Source: Cytophagales bacterium
GTDB lineage: Bacteria; Bacteroidota; Bacteroidia; Cytophagales; Cyclobacteriaceae
Assembly: GCA_020063545.1 (NCBI GenBank)
Contig: JAGUUF010000023.1
Span: 1 to 29,581, forward strand
Direction of reading: 5' to 3'
DNA length: 29,581 bases
Shown: in pieces, positions 8,166-15,660 of the stretch
Position numbering within the stretch: position 1 is the first letter of the stretch
Layout of the letters: each line of letters starts with the position of its first letter
Translations under genes and position numbers: made by a program
The notes under the pieces: model-generated
Told to the model about the DNA's origin: nothing
Seen by the model: only the letters and a program-made list of their open reading frames with translations
Databases searched by the model: none

Positions 8166-9149
8166 ATGAGCACCGCAACCACTACCCCCCCGAAAACCAA
8201 ATACACTTTTACCGAAAAAAAAGATACCCGCTCCGGCTTTGGTGCCGGTTTGCTGGAACTGGGCCGTAAAAATCCCAATGTTGTTGGCCTGTGTGCCGAC
8301 CTCACAGGCTCCTTAAAAATGGATGCCTTTAAAAAGGAATTTCCTGACCGGTTTTTCCAGGTTGGCATTGCCGAGGCCAACATGATGGGCCTGGCAGCCG
8401 GTATGACCATTGGCAGCAAAATTCCCTTCACGGGAACATTTGCCAACTTTTCTACCGGCCGGGTTTATGACCAGATCCGTCAGTCAATTGCCTATTCACA
8501 TAAAAATGTAAAAATATGCGCCTCGCATGCCGGTGTTACACTTGGTGAGGATGGTGCGACTCATCAAATACTTGAAGACATCGGCATGATGAAGATGCTG
8601 CCGGGCATGACGGTCATTGTTCCGTGCGACTTTAACCAAACCAAAGCTGCAACCCTGGCGCTGGGCAGCCACCACGGACCGGCATACCTGCGCTTTGGGC
8701 GCCCATCCTGGCCCATATTCACTGCAGCCGACAGGCCATTTACTATTGGCAAAGCTGATAAGATGATTGAAGGTAAAGATGTAACCATCTTCGCATGCGG
8801 ACATATGGTATGGCAGGCTGTTGAAGCCGAGGCAGTTCTGGTGGATAAAGGTATAAGCGTTGAATTGATTAATATTCACACCATTAAGCCACTTGATGTC
8901 GAGGCTGTTCTTGAATCTGTTCAAAAAACAAAATGTGTAGTTACCTGCGAAGAGCACCAGATCAACGGAGGCTTGGGCGATAGCATCGCCCAGGTATTGA
9001 GCCGACACTTCCCCGCCCCGCTTGAAATGGTAGCCGTTAATGATTCCTTTGGGGAGAGTGGAACGCCAGCGCAACTATTAAAAAAATACGGCCTTGCACC
9101 GGAAAATATTGTAGCGGCTGTTGAGAAAGTGATTACCAGAAAAGGATGA
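8166..9149 (+). CDS. Transketolase, C-terminal subunit (split type)
   Basis: The product has 327 residues and contains only the pyrimidine-binding and C-terminal domains of transketolase. Glu70 in VGIAEANMMGLAAG is the glutamate that activates thiamine diphosphate. ASHAGVTLGEDGATHQ and PCDFNQTKAA follow in the expected order, and the C-terminal domain includes EEHQINGGLGD. In split transketolases this subunit pairs with a separate N-terminal subunit that binds the diphosphate and magnesium. That partner usually lies directly upstream, but here the upstream neighbour is the broken TIR gene on the other strand. The complete enzyme would serve the non-oxidative pentose phosphate pathway. The stop overlaps the start of the following pseudogene (ATGA), so the two were an operon. 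The promoter is unclear (TATTATTG just before the ATG). Confidence 0.88.
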   Translation: MSTATTTPPKTKYTFTEKKDTRSGFGAGLLELGRKNPNVVGLCADLTGSLKMDAFKKEFPDRFFQVGIAEANMMGLAAGMTIGSKIPFTGTFANFSTGRVYDQIRQSIAYSHKNVKICASHAGVTLGEDGATHQILEDIGMMKMLPGMTVIVPCDFNQTKAATLALGSHHGPAYLRFGRPSWPIFTAADRPFTIGKADKMIEGKDVTIFACGHMVWQAVEAEAVLVDKGISVELINIHTIKPLDVEAVLESVQKTKCVVTCEEHQINGGLGDSIAQVLSRHFPAPLEMVAVNDSFGESGTPAQLLKKYGLAPENIVAAVEKVITRKG

Positions 9150-9890
9150 CGCTACGGGGTATTATATTTTCCTTGCTGGTTTCACCTGTTGCTTTCGGTC
9201 AGCCGAAAAATCTTGCACTAACCAATGTTCATTTCTTTAATTGGAACGGATAACCGCATTCAGCCAAACGCCATCATTTTTATCAGTAACGGTAAAGCTG
9301 CCAAACGCGGAGTACCCGTTATGGTGCACGCCCATGGCGATGAAGGTGCGCGTGCTGCCGTGCGCGCTGGCGCCAAAAGTATTGAACACGGCACCTTCCT
9401 TACAGAAGAAACGCTGAAACTGATGAAAGCAAAAGGAACCTACCTGGTACCAACCTTCATTACACTCGAAGACCTGACGCAACCCGGTGGCGATTATTTC
9501 GGGCCGGTGCTTGAACTGCGCGGAAAATTTATGATGCCCCAGGCCGAAAAGGTATTCCGAAAAGCAGAAGAACTTGGCGTAAAAATAGTTACCGGTGCCG
9601 ACAACGGCTACTCGGCATTAACTACCTCACGCATCTCGCTCGAATGCCAGCATTACGTACGCATGGGCATGACTCCATTCGAAGCTATACAGGCTGCAAC
9701 AGTTGTGGCTGCCGAACTACTGGGTATTGAAAAGACTACGGGCCGTATACAACCCGGCTACGAAGCCGACCTGATCCTGATACCGGGTAACCCTCTTGAA
9801 GAAATCCGCTACCTGCAGGATGTGCTGATGGTTATCAGCAACGGCACCGTTGCGCTCAAGCGCATTCCGTTTGGCCTGCCCGAAAAATAA
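9146..9890 (+). pseudogene. Secreted amidohydrolase pseudogene (frameshift plus internal deletion)
   Basis: ATG 9146 opens a signal peptide (MTLRGIIFSLLVSPVAFGQ) and the first strand ALTNVHFFNWNG, then hits TAA. In the +1 frame the text continues as TDNRIQPNAIIFISNGK, which is the normal next part of this family, so one frameshift lies near 9240-9253. After ISNGK the sequence jumps straight to AAKRGVPVMVHAHGDEG, which belongs far downstream in a complete protein. The region that should hold the HxH metal site, roughly 180 residues judging from relatives, is gone. The rest is well preserved (IEHGTFL, VTGADNG, TGRIQPGYEADLILIPGNP). A protein could still start at ATG 9225, but it would lack half the active site. 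Confidence 0.8.
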
Positions 9891-9922
9891 TTTGAAAAAA
9901 GTCGTGTGCTGATGAAACTTTA

Positions 9923-9938
9923 ATCGTAATATTACGAT
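9923..9938. promoter_or_regulatory. ArsR operator upstream of arsR
   Basis: ATCGTAATATTACGAT is a perfect 16-base palindrome that ends 11 bases before the arsR start. Its length and position fit a dimeric ArsR/SmtB repressor. A second site with the same ends (ATCGT and ACGAT) lies before arsM, which supports autoregulation of the whole cassette. Confidence 0.75.
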
Positions 9939-9949
9939 ATAATAGTCCG

Positions 9950-10276
9950 ATGGGCCTTACCAAAACAAGCGACTATACCAAAGAAGAAACGCAACTGGCT
10001 ACATGGGCAAAAGCCTTGGCCCATCCTGCCAGGATAGCCATACTCAACCACCTTATTCAAACCCGCCAGTGTATTTGTGGGGACATTGTTGATGTATTGC
10101 CCCTTTCGCAATCCACTGTTTCGCAGCACCTGAAAGAACTCAAAGATGCCGGGCTAATTAAAGGAAATATCAACGGCACCAGCATATGCTACTGCGTTGA
10201 TGAGAAAAACTGGAACAAAGCTAAGGCTGCACTTGGGGGTTTCCTTGATAGTTACAAAGGACAGGATTGCTGCTAA
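9950..10276 (+). CDS. arsR: ArsR/SmtB-family metalloregulator
   Basis: The product has 108 residues with a winged helix-turn-helix (about 25-85; recognition helix SQSTVSQHLKELKDAGL). Cys41 and Cys43 in CICGD lie at the metal-binding spot of ArsR proteins, in the helix just before the recognition helix. Further cysteine pairs at 80/82 (ICYC) and the C-terminal 107/108 may add ligands. By family knowledge it represses its own operon and lets go when As(III) or Sb(III) binds. The palindrome at 9923-9938 is its presumed site. It is the first gene of arsR-arsM-arsC, with a 57-base gap to arsM that holds a second operator. Confidence 0.9.
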   Translation: MGLTKTSDYTKEETQLATWAKALAHPARIAILNHLIQTRQCICGDIVDVLPLSQSTVSQHLKELKDAGLIKGNINGTSICYCVDEKNWNKAKAALGGFLDSYKGQDCC

Positions 10277-10295
10277 AAAATTTTTGATTTTAACC

Positions 10296-10311
10296 ATCGT
10301 AATAAAACGAT
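10296..10311. promoter_or_regulatory. Second ArsR-type operator, before arsM
   Basis: ATCGTAATAAAACGAT shares the outer ATCGT/ACGAT arms and the 16-base length of the operator before arsR, with an imperfect centre. It lies in the arsR-arsM gap, 22 bases before the arsM start. This suggests a separately repressed arsM promoter with weaker binding. Confidence 0.65.
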
Positions 10312-10333
10312 TAATTTAAACCATTAAACAACT

Positions 10334-11191
10334 ATGCATACAACACAAACAGCTCAACAACTGAAAGAAATTGTAAAAGAAAAGTATGGCCAGATAGCCG
10401 ATCAGAGTTATCAACAAAATGCCACCAGTTGCTGCGGGGCCGGTTGCGGCTGCAACTCAGATTATGTTGTTATGGCTGATGACTATTCCAACCTAAAAGG
10501 ATATGTAGCCGAAGCTGATTTAGGTTTAGGTTGCGGACTTCCCACCGAATTTGCGTTAATCAAAGAGGGCGACACAGTAATTGACCTGGGCGCTGGCGCA
10601 GGAAATGATGCCTTTGTGGCCCGAAGCATAACAGGCGAAAAAGGCAAAGTAATTGGCATTGACCTGACCGAAAAAATGGTTGACAAAGCACGAGCCAATG
10701 CCGAAAAACTTGGCTACAACAATGTTGAATTCAGGTTAGGCGATATTGAACAACTTCCGGTTACTTCAAACATTGCTGATGTAGTGGTGAGCAACTGCGT
10801 ACTTAACCTGGTGCCCGATAAAGCCAAAGCCTTTGCTGAAACGTTTCGCGTATTGAAACCGGGCGGACACTTCAGCGTTTCGGATATTGTGCTGCGCGGA
10901 GCGTTACCGGATGGCTTGCGCAAAAGTGCCGAAATGTATGCCGGATGTGTGGCCGGAGCAATCTCAAAAAAAGAGTACCTTGAGATTATAGAAAGAACGG
11001 GATTCAGTAATATCAAAATTCAAAAAGAAAAAATGATTTTCATCCCTGATGAAATAGCAGCGGCCCACCTTAACAAAGAGGAGCTCATTAATTTCAAATC
11101 GGGCGAAGCAGGCATTTACAGTATTACGGTGTATGCTGAAAAGCCCGCGTTATCAACCGAAGAAAAACAGGCACAAAAAGCTGCATGCTGA
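10334..11191 (+). CDS. arsM: Arsenite S-adenosylmethionine methyltransferase
   Basis: The product has 285 residues. The SAM-binding motif is VIDLGAGAGNDAF (82-94). The three cysteines that bind As(III) in ArsM enzymes are in place: Cys67 (LGLGCGLP), Cys155 (SNCVLNL) and Cys205 (AGCVAGA). A further cysteine cluster at 33-40 (CCGAGCGC) precedes them. The reaction is stepwise methylation of arsenite to methylated arsenicals, which can become volatile. The substrate would be supplied by the arsC product downstream. The gap to arsC is 25 bases, so the two are co-transcribed. Activity is inferred from the motifs, and the calls of both neighbours agree with it. Confidence 0.92.
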   Translation: MHTTQTAQQLKEIVKEKYGQIADQSYQQNATSCCGAGCGCNSDYVVMADDYSNLKGYVAEADLGLGCGLPTEFALIKEGDTVIDLGAGAGNDAFVARSITGEKGKVIGIDLTEKMVDKARANAEKLGYNNVEFRLGDIEQLPVTSNIADVVVSNCVLNLVPDKAKAFAETFRVLKPGGHFSVSDIVLRGALPDGLRKSAEMYAGCVAGAISKKEYLEIIERTGFSNIKIQKEKMIFIPDEIAAAHLNKEELINFKSGEAGIYSITVYAEKPALSTEEKQAQKAAC

Positions 11192-11216
11192 TGTGCCGAA
11201 TCAACCTGCTGTTGAG

Positions 11217-11651
11217 ATGGACAACCGGGGAAAGAAGAAAATTCTTGTGTTGTGTACCGGCAACTCGTGCCGAAGCCAGATGGCCGAAGGCTACCTCAGG
11301 CACTTTGCCAAAGACAAAGCAGAAATTTACAGTGCCGGTATTGAAGCTCATGGTGTCAATCCAAAAGCAATCGCAGTAATGAAGGAGGACGGTGTGGATA
11401 TCTCCCGGCATACGTCAAACAATGTTAGTGAATACATCAACTTGCCATTCGATTACGTCATTACCGTATGTGATAATGCTAAAGAGAACTGCCCATACTT
11501 TCCGGCAAGCATAAAAACTGTTCATCATAACTTTCCCGATCCGGCTAAAGCCTCCGGCAGCGAAAACGAAATCATGGCCGAATTCAGGCGGGTGCGTGAT
11601 CAAATCAAAACTTTTTCAAAATCATTTATCGAGTCAGTAGCCAACGGTTAA
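11217..11651 (+). CDS. arsC: Arsenate reductase, thioredoxin-coupled low-molecular-weight phosphatase type
   Basis: The product has 144 residues. The N-terminal P-loop CTGNSCRSQMAEG has catalytic Cys13 and Arg19 (CX5R). Cys85 and Cys92 (VCDNAKENCP) are spaced as the redox pair Cys82/Cys89 of Staphylococcus ArsC, and FPDPAKASG supplies the general-acid aspartate loop. It reduces As(V) to As(III) using thioredoxin. ATG 11217 is chosen because the P-loop strand follows at once; the frame is open back into arsM, but that would add an unlikely basic tail. It is the last gene of the cassette, and no Acr3 or ArsB efflux gene follows. Confidence 0.9.
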   Translation: MDNRGKKKILVLCTGNSCRSQMAEGYLRHFAKDKAEIYSAGIEAHGVNPKAIAVMKEDGVDISRHTSNNVSEYINLPFDYVITVCDNAKENCPYFPASIKTVHHNFPDPAKASGSENEIMAEFRRVRDQIKTFSKSFIESVANG

Positions 11652-11710
11652 GAAGTCAATAGGCGATAGCGGATCATTGACCGCGCAACCTGCACTATGG
11701 AGTAATTTCC

Positions 11711-11718
11711 TACATTTG
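11711..11718 (+). promoter_or_regulatory. Possible -7 promoter element of the serB-serA fusion gene
   Basis: TACATTTG matches TAnnTTTG exactly and lies 17 bases before the ATG at 11736, which would give a short leader. No good -33 TTG is seen at 18-21 bases, so the site is tentative. Confidence 0.35.
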
Positions 11719-11735
11719 GGGTTGTATTTTCCTGA

Positions 11736-13628
11736 ATGAAACTCAATAAGTTTATCGTAATCGATTTCGACAGCACCTTTACCAAGGTTGAAGCCTTTGA
11801 CCTGCTTGCTGAAATAAGCCTGGATGGAAGCCCCGAGAAGGAAGCCATCAAAAAACAAATTGCCGAAATAACCAACCAGGGAATGGACGGCACCATTTCC
11901 TTTCGCGAATCCCTGGAAAAGCGGATTCAACTGCTTGCACCCAAGCGCCACCAGCTTGTGCAACTGGCCGATCGGCTAAAACTGCATGTTTCCGAATCGT
12001 TTAAACGAAACAAAGACTTTTTTAAAAAATATGCTGATAACATTTATGTTATTTCCAACGGCTTCCATGTATTTATCGACCCGGTTGTTACCGATTTCGG
12101 TATAAAACCTGAAAACATCCTGGCCAACCGGTTCCATTTTGATGAACAGGGAAATGTTACCGGGTTTGATATGGACAATCCTTTATCTGCCAACAATGGA
12201 AAAGTTGAGCAACTCAGGCGGCTCAATCTTCCGGGCGATGTGTATGTAATTGGCGATGGCTATACCGATTACGAAATCAAGCTTGCCGGCCTGGCCAATA
12301 AATTTTATGCATTTACCGAAAATGTTGAACGCAATGGCATTGTGGATAAGGCCGATCACATCACGCCCAGCCTTGATGAGTTTCTATACTTGAATAAACT
12401 TAACACGGCCATATCCTATCCGAAAAACCGAATTAATGTATTGCTGCTGGAGAACATTCACCCGGTAGCCGTTGAGTTACTCAAAGCCGATGGCTTTAAT
12501 GTAGAAACCTACCCGGCTGCATTAACAGAGGAAGAACTGTGCAGGCGTATAAAAAACGTTAGTGTGCTCGGTATCCGATCAAAAACACAGGTAACTAAAA
12601 AAGTTCTTGACCATGCCAACCGGCTGATGACCATCGGTGCATTCTGCATCGGCACCAACCAGATCGACCTGAAGGAAGCAACCAGGAAAGGCATTGCGGT
12701 ATTCAATGCCCCATTCAGCAACACCCGCTCGGTAGTGGAACTGGCTATTGCCGAAATGATTGTGCTGATGCGCAACCTGGTGGACAAATCGAATAAGATG
12801 CACCAGGGCATTTGGGATAAATCAGCACATGGGAGTTTTGAAATACGCGGTAAGAAACTCGGAATTGTCGGGTACGGAAACATCGGCACCCAGCTTTCGG
12901 TACTTGCCGAGTCGCTGGGCATGAATGTGCTCTATTATGATATTGAAGAAAAGCTGGCACTCGGCAATGCCACCAAGTGCAAATCATTGGCAGAGCTTCT
13001 TCAGAAAGCCGATGTAGTGTCGCTGCATATTGACGGCCGGGACGCCAATACACACTACATCGGCAAAAAGGAATTCGACCGGATGAAGAAGGGCGTTATT
13101 TTCATTAACCTGAGCCGCGGACATGTGGTGGATATTGCCGCACTGAAACAAGCCGTTGAATCGGGTAAGGTGGCAGGCTGCGCTATTGATGTTTTCCCGT
13201 ACGAACCGGTTAGCAACCAGGAGGAGTTTATTTCGGAACTGAGAGGGCTGCCAAATACCATCCTTACCCCGCATATTGGTGGCAGCACATTAGAGGCGCA
13301 GGAAAACATCGGTCATTTTGTGCCCGGAAAATTCCAGGATTACATCAATAATGGCAGCACATCCAACAGCGTTAACTTCCCGAATTTAACCCTTCCAACA
13401 CTTGAAAATGCGCACCGCCTTATTCACATTCACGACAACGTGCCCGGCATACTTGCACGCATAAACCAGGTACTTGCCGGCCACAACATCAACATTGTAG
13501 GCCAATACCTTAAAACCAACGAACTGATTGGTTACGTAATTACAGACATTGACAAAGAATACGACCCGGAGGTTATAAAGGAACTACGCAGTATTGAACA
13601 CACCATAAAATTCAGGGTGTTGTATTGA
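11736..13628 (+). CDS. serA: Phosphoserine phosphatase / D-3-phosphoglycerate dehydrogenase fusion
   Basis: The product has 630 residues and two enzymes in one chain. Residues 1-215 are a HAD-family phosphatase: nucleophile motif DFDST (Asp10, Asp12), VISNG (105-109) and GDGYTD (173-178), as in phosphoserine phosphatase (SerB). Residues 230-545 are a D-2-hydroxyacid dehydrogenase: NAD motif GYGNIG (379-384) and catalytic Arg461, Glu490 and His513, with spacings of 29 and 23 as in E. coli SerA. Residues 555-630 form an ACT domain (HDNVPGILARINQVL), which suggests serine feedback. The chain would carry the first and last steps of serine synthesis, and the aminotransferase downstream would supply the middle one. 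The HAD half could have another phosphate ester as substrate. Confidence 0.88.
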   Translation: MKLNKFIVIDFDSTFTKVEAFDLLAEISLDGSPEKEAIKKQIAEITNQGMDGTISFRESLEKRIQLLAPKRHQLVQLADRLKLHVSESFKRNKDFFKKYADNIYVISNGFHVFIDPVVTDFGIKPENILANRFHFDEQGNVTGFDMDNPLSANNGKVEQLRRLNLPGDVYVIGDGYTDYEIKLAGLANKFYAFTENVERNGIVDKADHITPSLDEFLYLNKLNTAISYPKNRINVLLLENIHPVAVELLKADGFNVETYPAALTEEELCRRIKNVSVLGIRSKTQVTKKVLDHANRLMTIGAFCIGTNQIDLKEATRKGIAVFNAPFSNTRSVVELAIAEMIVLMRNLVDKSNKMHQGIWDKSAHGSFEIRGKKLGIVGYGNIGTQLSVLAESLGMNVLYYDIEEKLALGNATKCKSLAELLQKADVVSLHIDGRDANTHYIGKKEFDRMKKGVIFINLSRGHVVDIAALKQAVESGKVAGCAIDVFPYEPVSNQEEFISELRGLPNTILTPHIGGSTLEAQENIGHFVPGKFQDYINNGSTSNSVNFPNLTLPTLENAHRLIHIHDNVPGILARINQVLAGHNINIVGQYLKTNELIGYVITDIDKEYDPEVIKELRSIEHTIKFRVLY

Positions 13629-13843
13629 AAACAAAAACCCACCGGATTTGGCGAGGTGTTTCTGAACCCCTTAAAGACAGGTTTTGAGCTGCACGCATCC
13701 GCAACCTTCCACTGTTATCCTGCTCCGCAGAACGAGGTACTGACGATACCGCCAGCATGAGGCCTGATTTTGCATGAATGCTTCACTCGGTATTGTTTTA
13801 ATTGTTAGGTTCAGCAAACGTGTCCCAAATCCGAGTGGGAATT
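13629..13843 (-). ncRNA. Candidate structured RNA, 6S-like rod
   Basis: This 309-base gap (13629-13937) has no gene, but its ends are complementary. 13825-13839 pairs with 13638-13651 (14 pairs, one bulge), and 13808-13819 pairs with 13658-13668 (11 pairs, one bulge). Further in, 13776-13781 pairs with 13695-13700, leaving a symmetric bubble of 26 bases on each strand (13782-13807 and 13669-13694). The apical part can form small hairpins such as CTGC-GGA-GCAG. On the minus strand a good promoter lies just upstream (13849-13879), and the closing stem is followed at once by TTTTTGTTTT (13628-13637), like an intrinsic terminator. A rod of about 215 nt with a large central bubble is the shape of 6S RNA, which binds RNA polymerase. 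I cannot confirm the family from sequence alone. Confidence 0.5.
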
Positions 13844-13848
13844 CATGT

Positions 13849-13879
13849 CAAACGTATAGAAAAGTACTAAACCGTTCAA
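13849..13879 (-). promoter_or_regulatory. Promoter of the minus-strand RNA
   Basis: Reading the minus strand, TTG (13879-13877), a 20-base spacer and TACGTTTG (13856-13849) match the Bacteroidota primary-sigma consensus TTG-N~20-TAnnTTTG with no mismatch. Transcription would begin about six bases on, near 13843, exactly where the complementary closing stem starts. Confidence 0.6.
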
Positions 13880-13918
13880 TATTGTGTTTCATTTATTTTT
13901 TCATTAAGCATAGCATAG

Positions 13919-13926
13919 TAAGTTTG
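13919..13926 (+). promoter_or_regulatory. Possible -7 promoter element of the serC-like gene
   Basis: TAAGTTTG matches TAnnTTTG and lies 11 bases before the ATG at 13938. The expected -33 position falls in a T-rich tract without a clear TTTG, so the assignment rests on the -7 box alone. If it is used, the aminotransferase has its own promoter apart from the serB-serA fusion. Confidence 0.4.
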
Positions 13927-13937
13927 GCCCGATTTTT

Positions 13938-15029
13938 ATGAAGCAAAAAATTATTTTTACTCCGGGGCCCTCGCAACTTTACTTCACGGCAGAAGATCAT
14001 GCCCGGAAAGCCTTTCGAGAAGGCATCCCTTCGCTATCGCACCGCAGTAAATCATTTGAAGAAATTTTTATCCGCGCCACAACCGGGTTACGGGCGTTGC
14101 TTGGCATACCGGAAAATTTTTACATCGTTTTTACTGGCTCTGCAACCGAAATCTGGGAACGAACCATCCAAAACCTGGTAGCTGAACATTCGCTGCATTA
14201 TATAAACGGAGCCTTCAGCAAGCGATTTTTTGAAACTGCCCGTCAGCTTGGTAAAAAGCCGCAGGCAATTACGGTTAAGGATGGAGAAGGCTTTTCCACT
14301 GAACAACACATTGGTGCAACAGAGTTAATCGCACTGACGCATAATGAAACCAGCACGGGTGTATCCCTTCCCATGGATTTCATTAACGGATTCAGGGAAA
14401 AAAGTCCGCAGGCACTGGTTGCTGTAGACGCAGTCTCCTCCCTGCCCTACCCGCAATTTGACTTTACAAAAATTGATTCGCTTTTCTTTTCCGTACAAAA
14501 AGGATTCGGATTGCCGGCCGGACTGGGTGTGTGGATAGTAAACCAACGATGTGTTGAGAAGGCAGAGAGACTGGAATCGGACGGTTTGGTAATTGGTACC
14601 TATCACAGCCTGCCCTCATTGGTACGTCACGCAAAAAGAAATCAAACACCCGAAACGCCCAACGTTCTCGGCATTTACCTGCTGGCCATGGTTGTTGACG
14701 ATATGCTGCGCAGGGGGATAAAGGCTATTCGTAATGAAATAGACTATAAAGCAGCCGTCCTGTACCAGGCCATGGGACAGAGCCGGTTTATTAAACCCTT
14801 TGTTGCCACCCCTGAATTTCGATCGAAAACAGTCATCGTGGCAGCTTGCCCACCGTACACGCGTGAACTTACCCATTACCTGGAAAGCAAGGGTATCCAT
14901 CCCGGAGAGGGGTATGGAAATTACACGTCAACGCACCTGCGGTTTGCCAACTTCCCGGCCCATTCAAAGGAACAATTTGAAATGCTGGTTGACCTTCTGA
15001 ATAGTTTTGAGCCTAAGCCTGGTTATTGA
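13938..15029 (+). CDS. serC: Class V aminotransferase, probable phosphoserine aminotransferase
   Basis: The product has 363 residues. It opens with FTPGPSQLYF and 'SLSHRSKSFEEIF', typical of the SerC/alanine-glyoxylate branch of class V aminotransferases. HNETSTGVSLP (135-145) and VAVDAVSSLP (161-170) line the cofactor pocket, and Lys188 in FSVQKGFG is the pyridoxal-phosphate lysine. The likely reaction is 3-phosphohydroxypyruvate plus glutamate to phosphoserine. The strongest support for this substrate is the gene directly upstream, which encodes both flanking steps of serine synthesis. A serine- or alanine-glyoxylate aminotransferase role is the main alternative. Confidence 0.8.
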   Translation: MKQKIIFTPGPSQLYFTAEDHARKAFREGIPSLSHRSKSFEEIFIRATTGLRALLGIPENFYIVFTGSATEIWERTIQNLVAEHSLHYINGAFSKRFFETARQLGKKPQAITVKDGEGFSTEQHIGATELIALTHNETSTGVSLPMDFINGFREKSPQALVAVDAVSSLPYPQFDFTKIDSLFFSVQKGFGLPAGLGVWIVNQRCVEKAERLESDGLVIGTYHSLPSLVRHAKRNQTPETPNVLGIYLLAMVVDDMLRRGIKAIRNEIDYKAAVLYQAMGQSRFIKPFVATPEFRSKTVIVAACPPYTRELTHYLESKGIHPGEGYGNYTSTHLRFANFPAHSKEQFEMLVDLLNSFEPKPGY

Positions 15030-15086
15030 AAAATTAAACTTTCACCAAAAGTATTTGTCTAATTTGCGCATTTCACCCTAACACCC

Positions 15087-15623
15087 GTGGAAGACAAGGA
15101 GCTGCTCTCCAAAATCCGCAACCCGGAAACCCGGAACTACGGCTTCAACATGCTGGTACGCACCTACCAGCAACGGGTGTATTACCACATCCGCAAAATG
15201 GTTATTGACCATGACGATGCCGATGATCTCACGCAGGAAGTATTTATCAAAATCCACCGCCACATTGAAACCTTCCGTGAAGATTCCCAGCTTTTTACCT
15301 GGATTTACCGCATCGCCACCAACGAATGCCTGAGTTTCCTGCAAAAGAAGAAGAGACGGTTTTTTCTGCCGATCGGGGATGTTACCGGGGAACTGGTTTC
15401 AAAAATCGATCAAGCCGGGCACCTGTCAGGTGACGATATCCAAAAGAAACTACAAAAAGCAATTATAAAATTGCCCGAAAAGCAGCGACTTGTTTTTAAC
15501 ATGAAATACTATGACGATCTTTCGTATGAACAAATAGCCGAAATTACCAATACCAGCGTAGGGGCTTTAAAAGCAAGCTACCACCACGCAGTAAAAAAAA
15601 TTGAAGAATTTTTAGCCGAATGA
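15087..15623 (+). CDS. ECF-type RNA polymerase sigma factor
   Basis: The product has 178 residues with a GTG start. Region 2 (about 20-90) includes DHDDADDLTQEVFIKIHRHI and FTWIYRIATNECL. Region 4 (about 125-178) includes LPEKQRLVFNMKYYDDLSYE and a helix-turn-helix ending VGALKASYHHAVKKIEEFL. The linker is short and there is no extra domain, so this is a minimal ECF factor. The next methionine (residue 22) would cut region 2, which supports the GTG. It heads a five-gene run that includes a membrane anti-sigma-like protein 37 bases downstream, the usual arrangement for envelope-stress sensing. Confidence 0.92.
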   Translation: MEDKELLSKIRNPETRNYGFNMLVRTYQQRVYYHIRKMVIDHDDADDLTQEVFIKIHRHIETFREDSQLFTWIYRIATNECLSFLQKKKRRFFLPIGDVTGELVSKIDQAGHLSGDDIQKKLQKAIIKLPEKQRLVFNMKYYDDLSYEQIAEITNTSVGALKASYHHAVKKIEEFLAE

Positions 15624-15660
15624 TTAAACTAACCGTGGTTAAAACAGTCATAACAACCGA

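Noticed and set aside
11133..11216. Upstream start of arsC inside arsM
   Set aside because: It adds a basic, unstructured segment not found in ArsC; ATG 11217 places the P-loop at the usual distance from the N-terminus.
13629..13843. Cobalamin-type riboswitch on the plus strand, suggested by a 'GAGCTGCAC..CCGCAAC' stretch
   Set aside because: The other conserved blocks of the B12 box and the upstream core are absent, serC is not a usual target, and promoter plus U-tract point to the minus strand.
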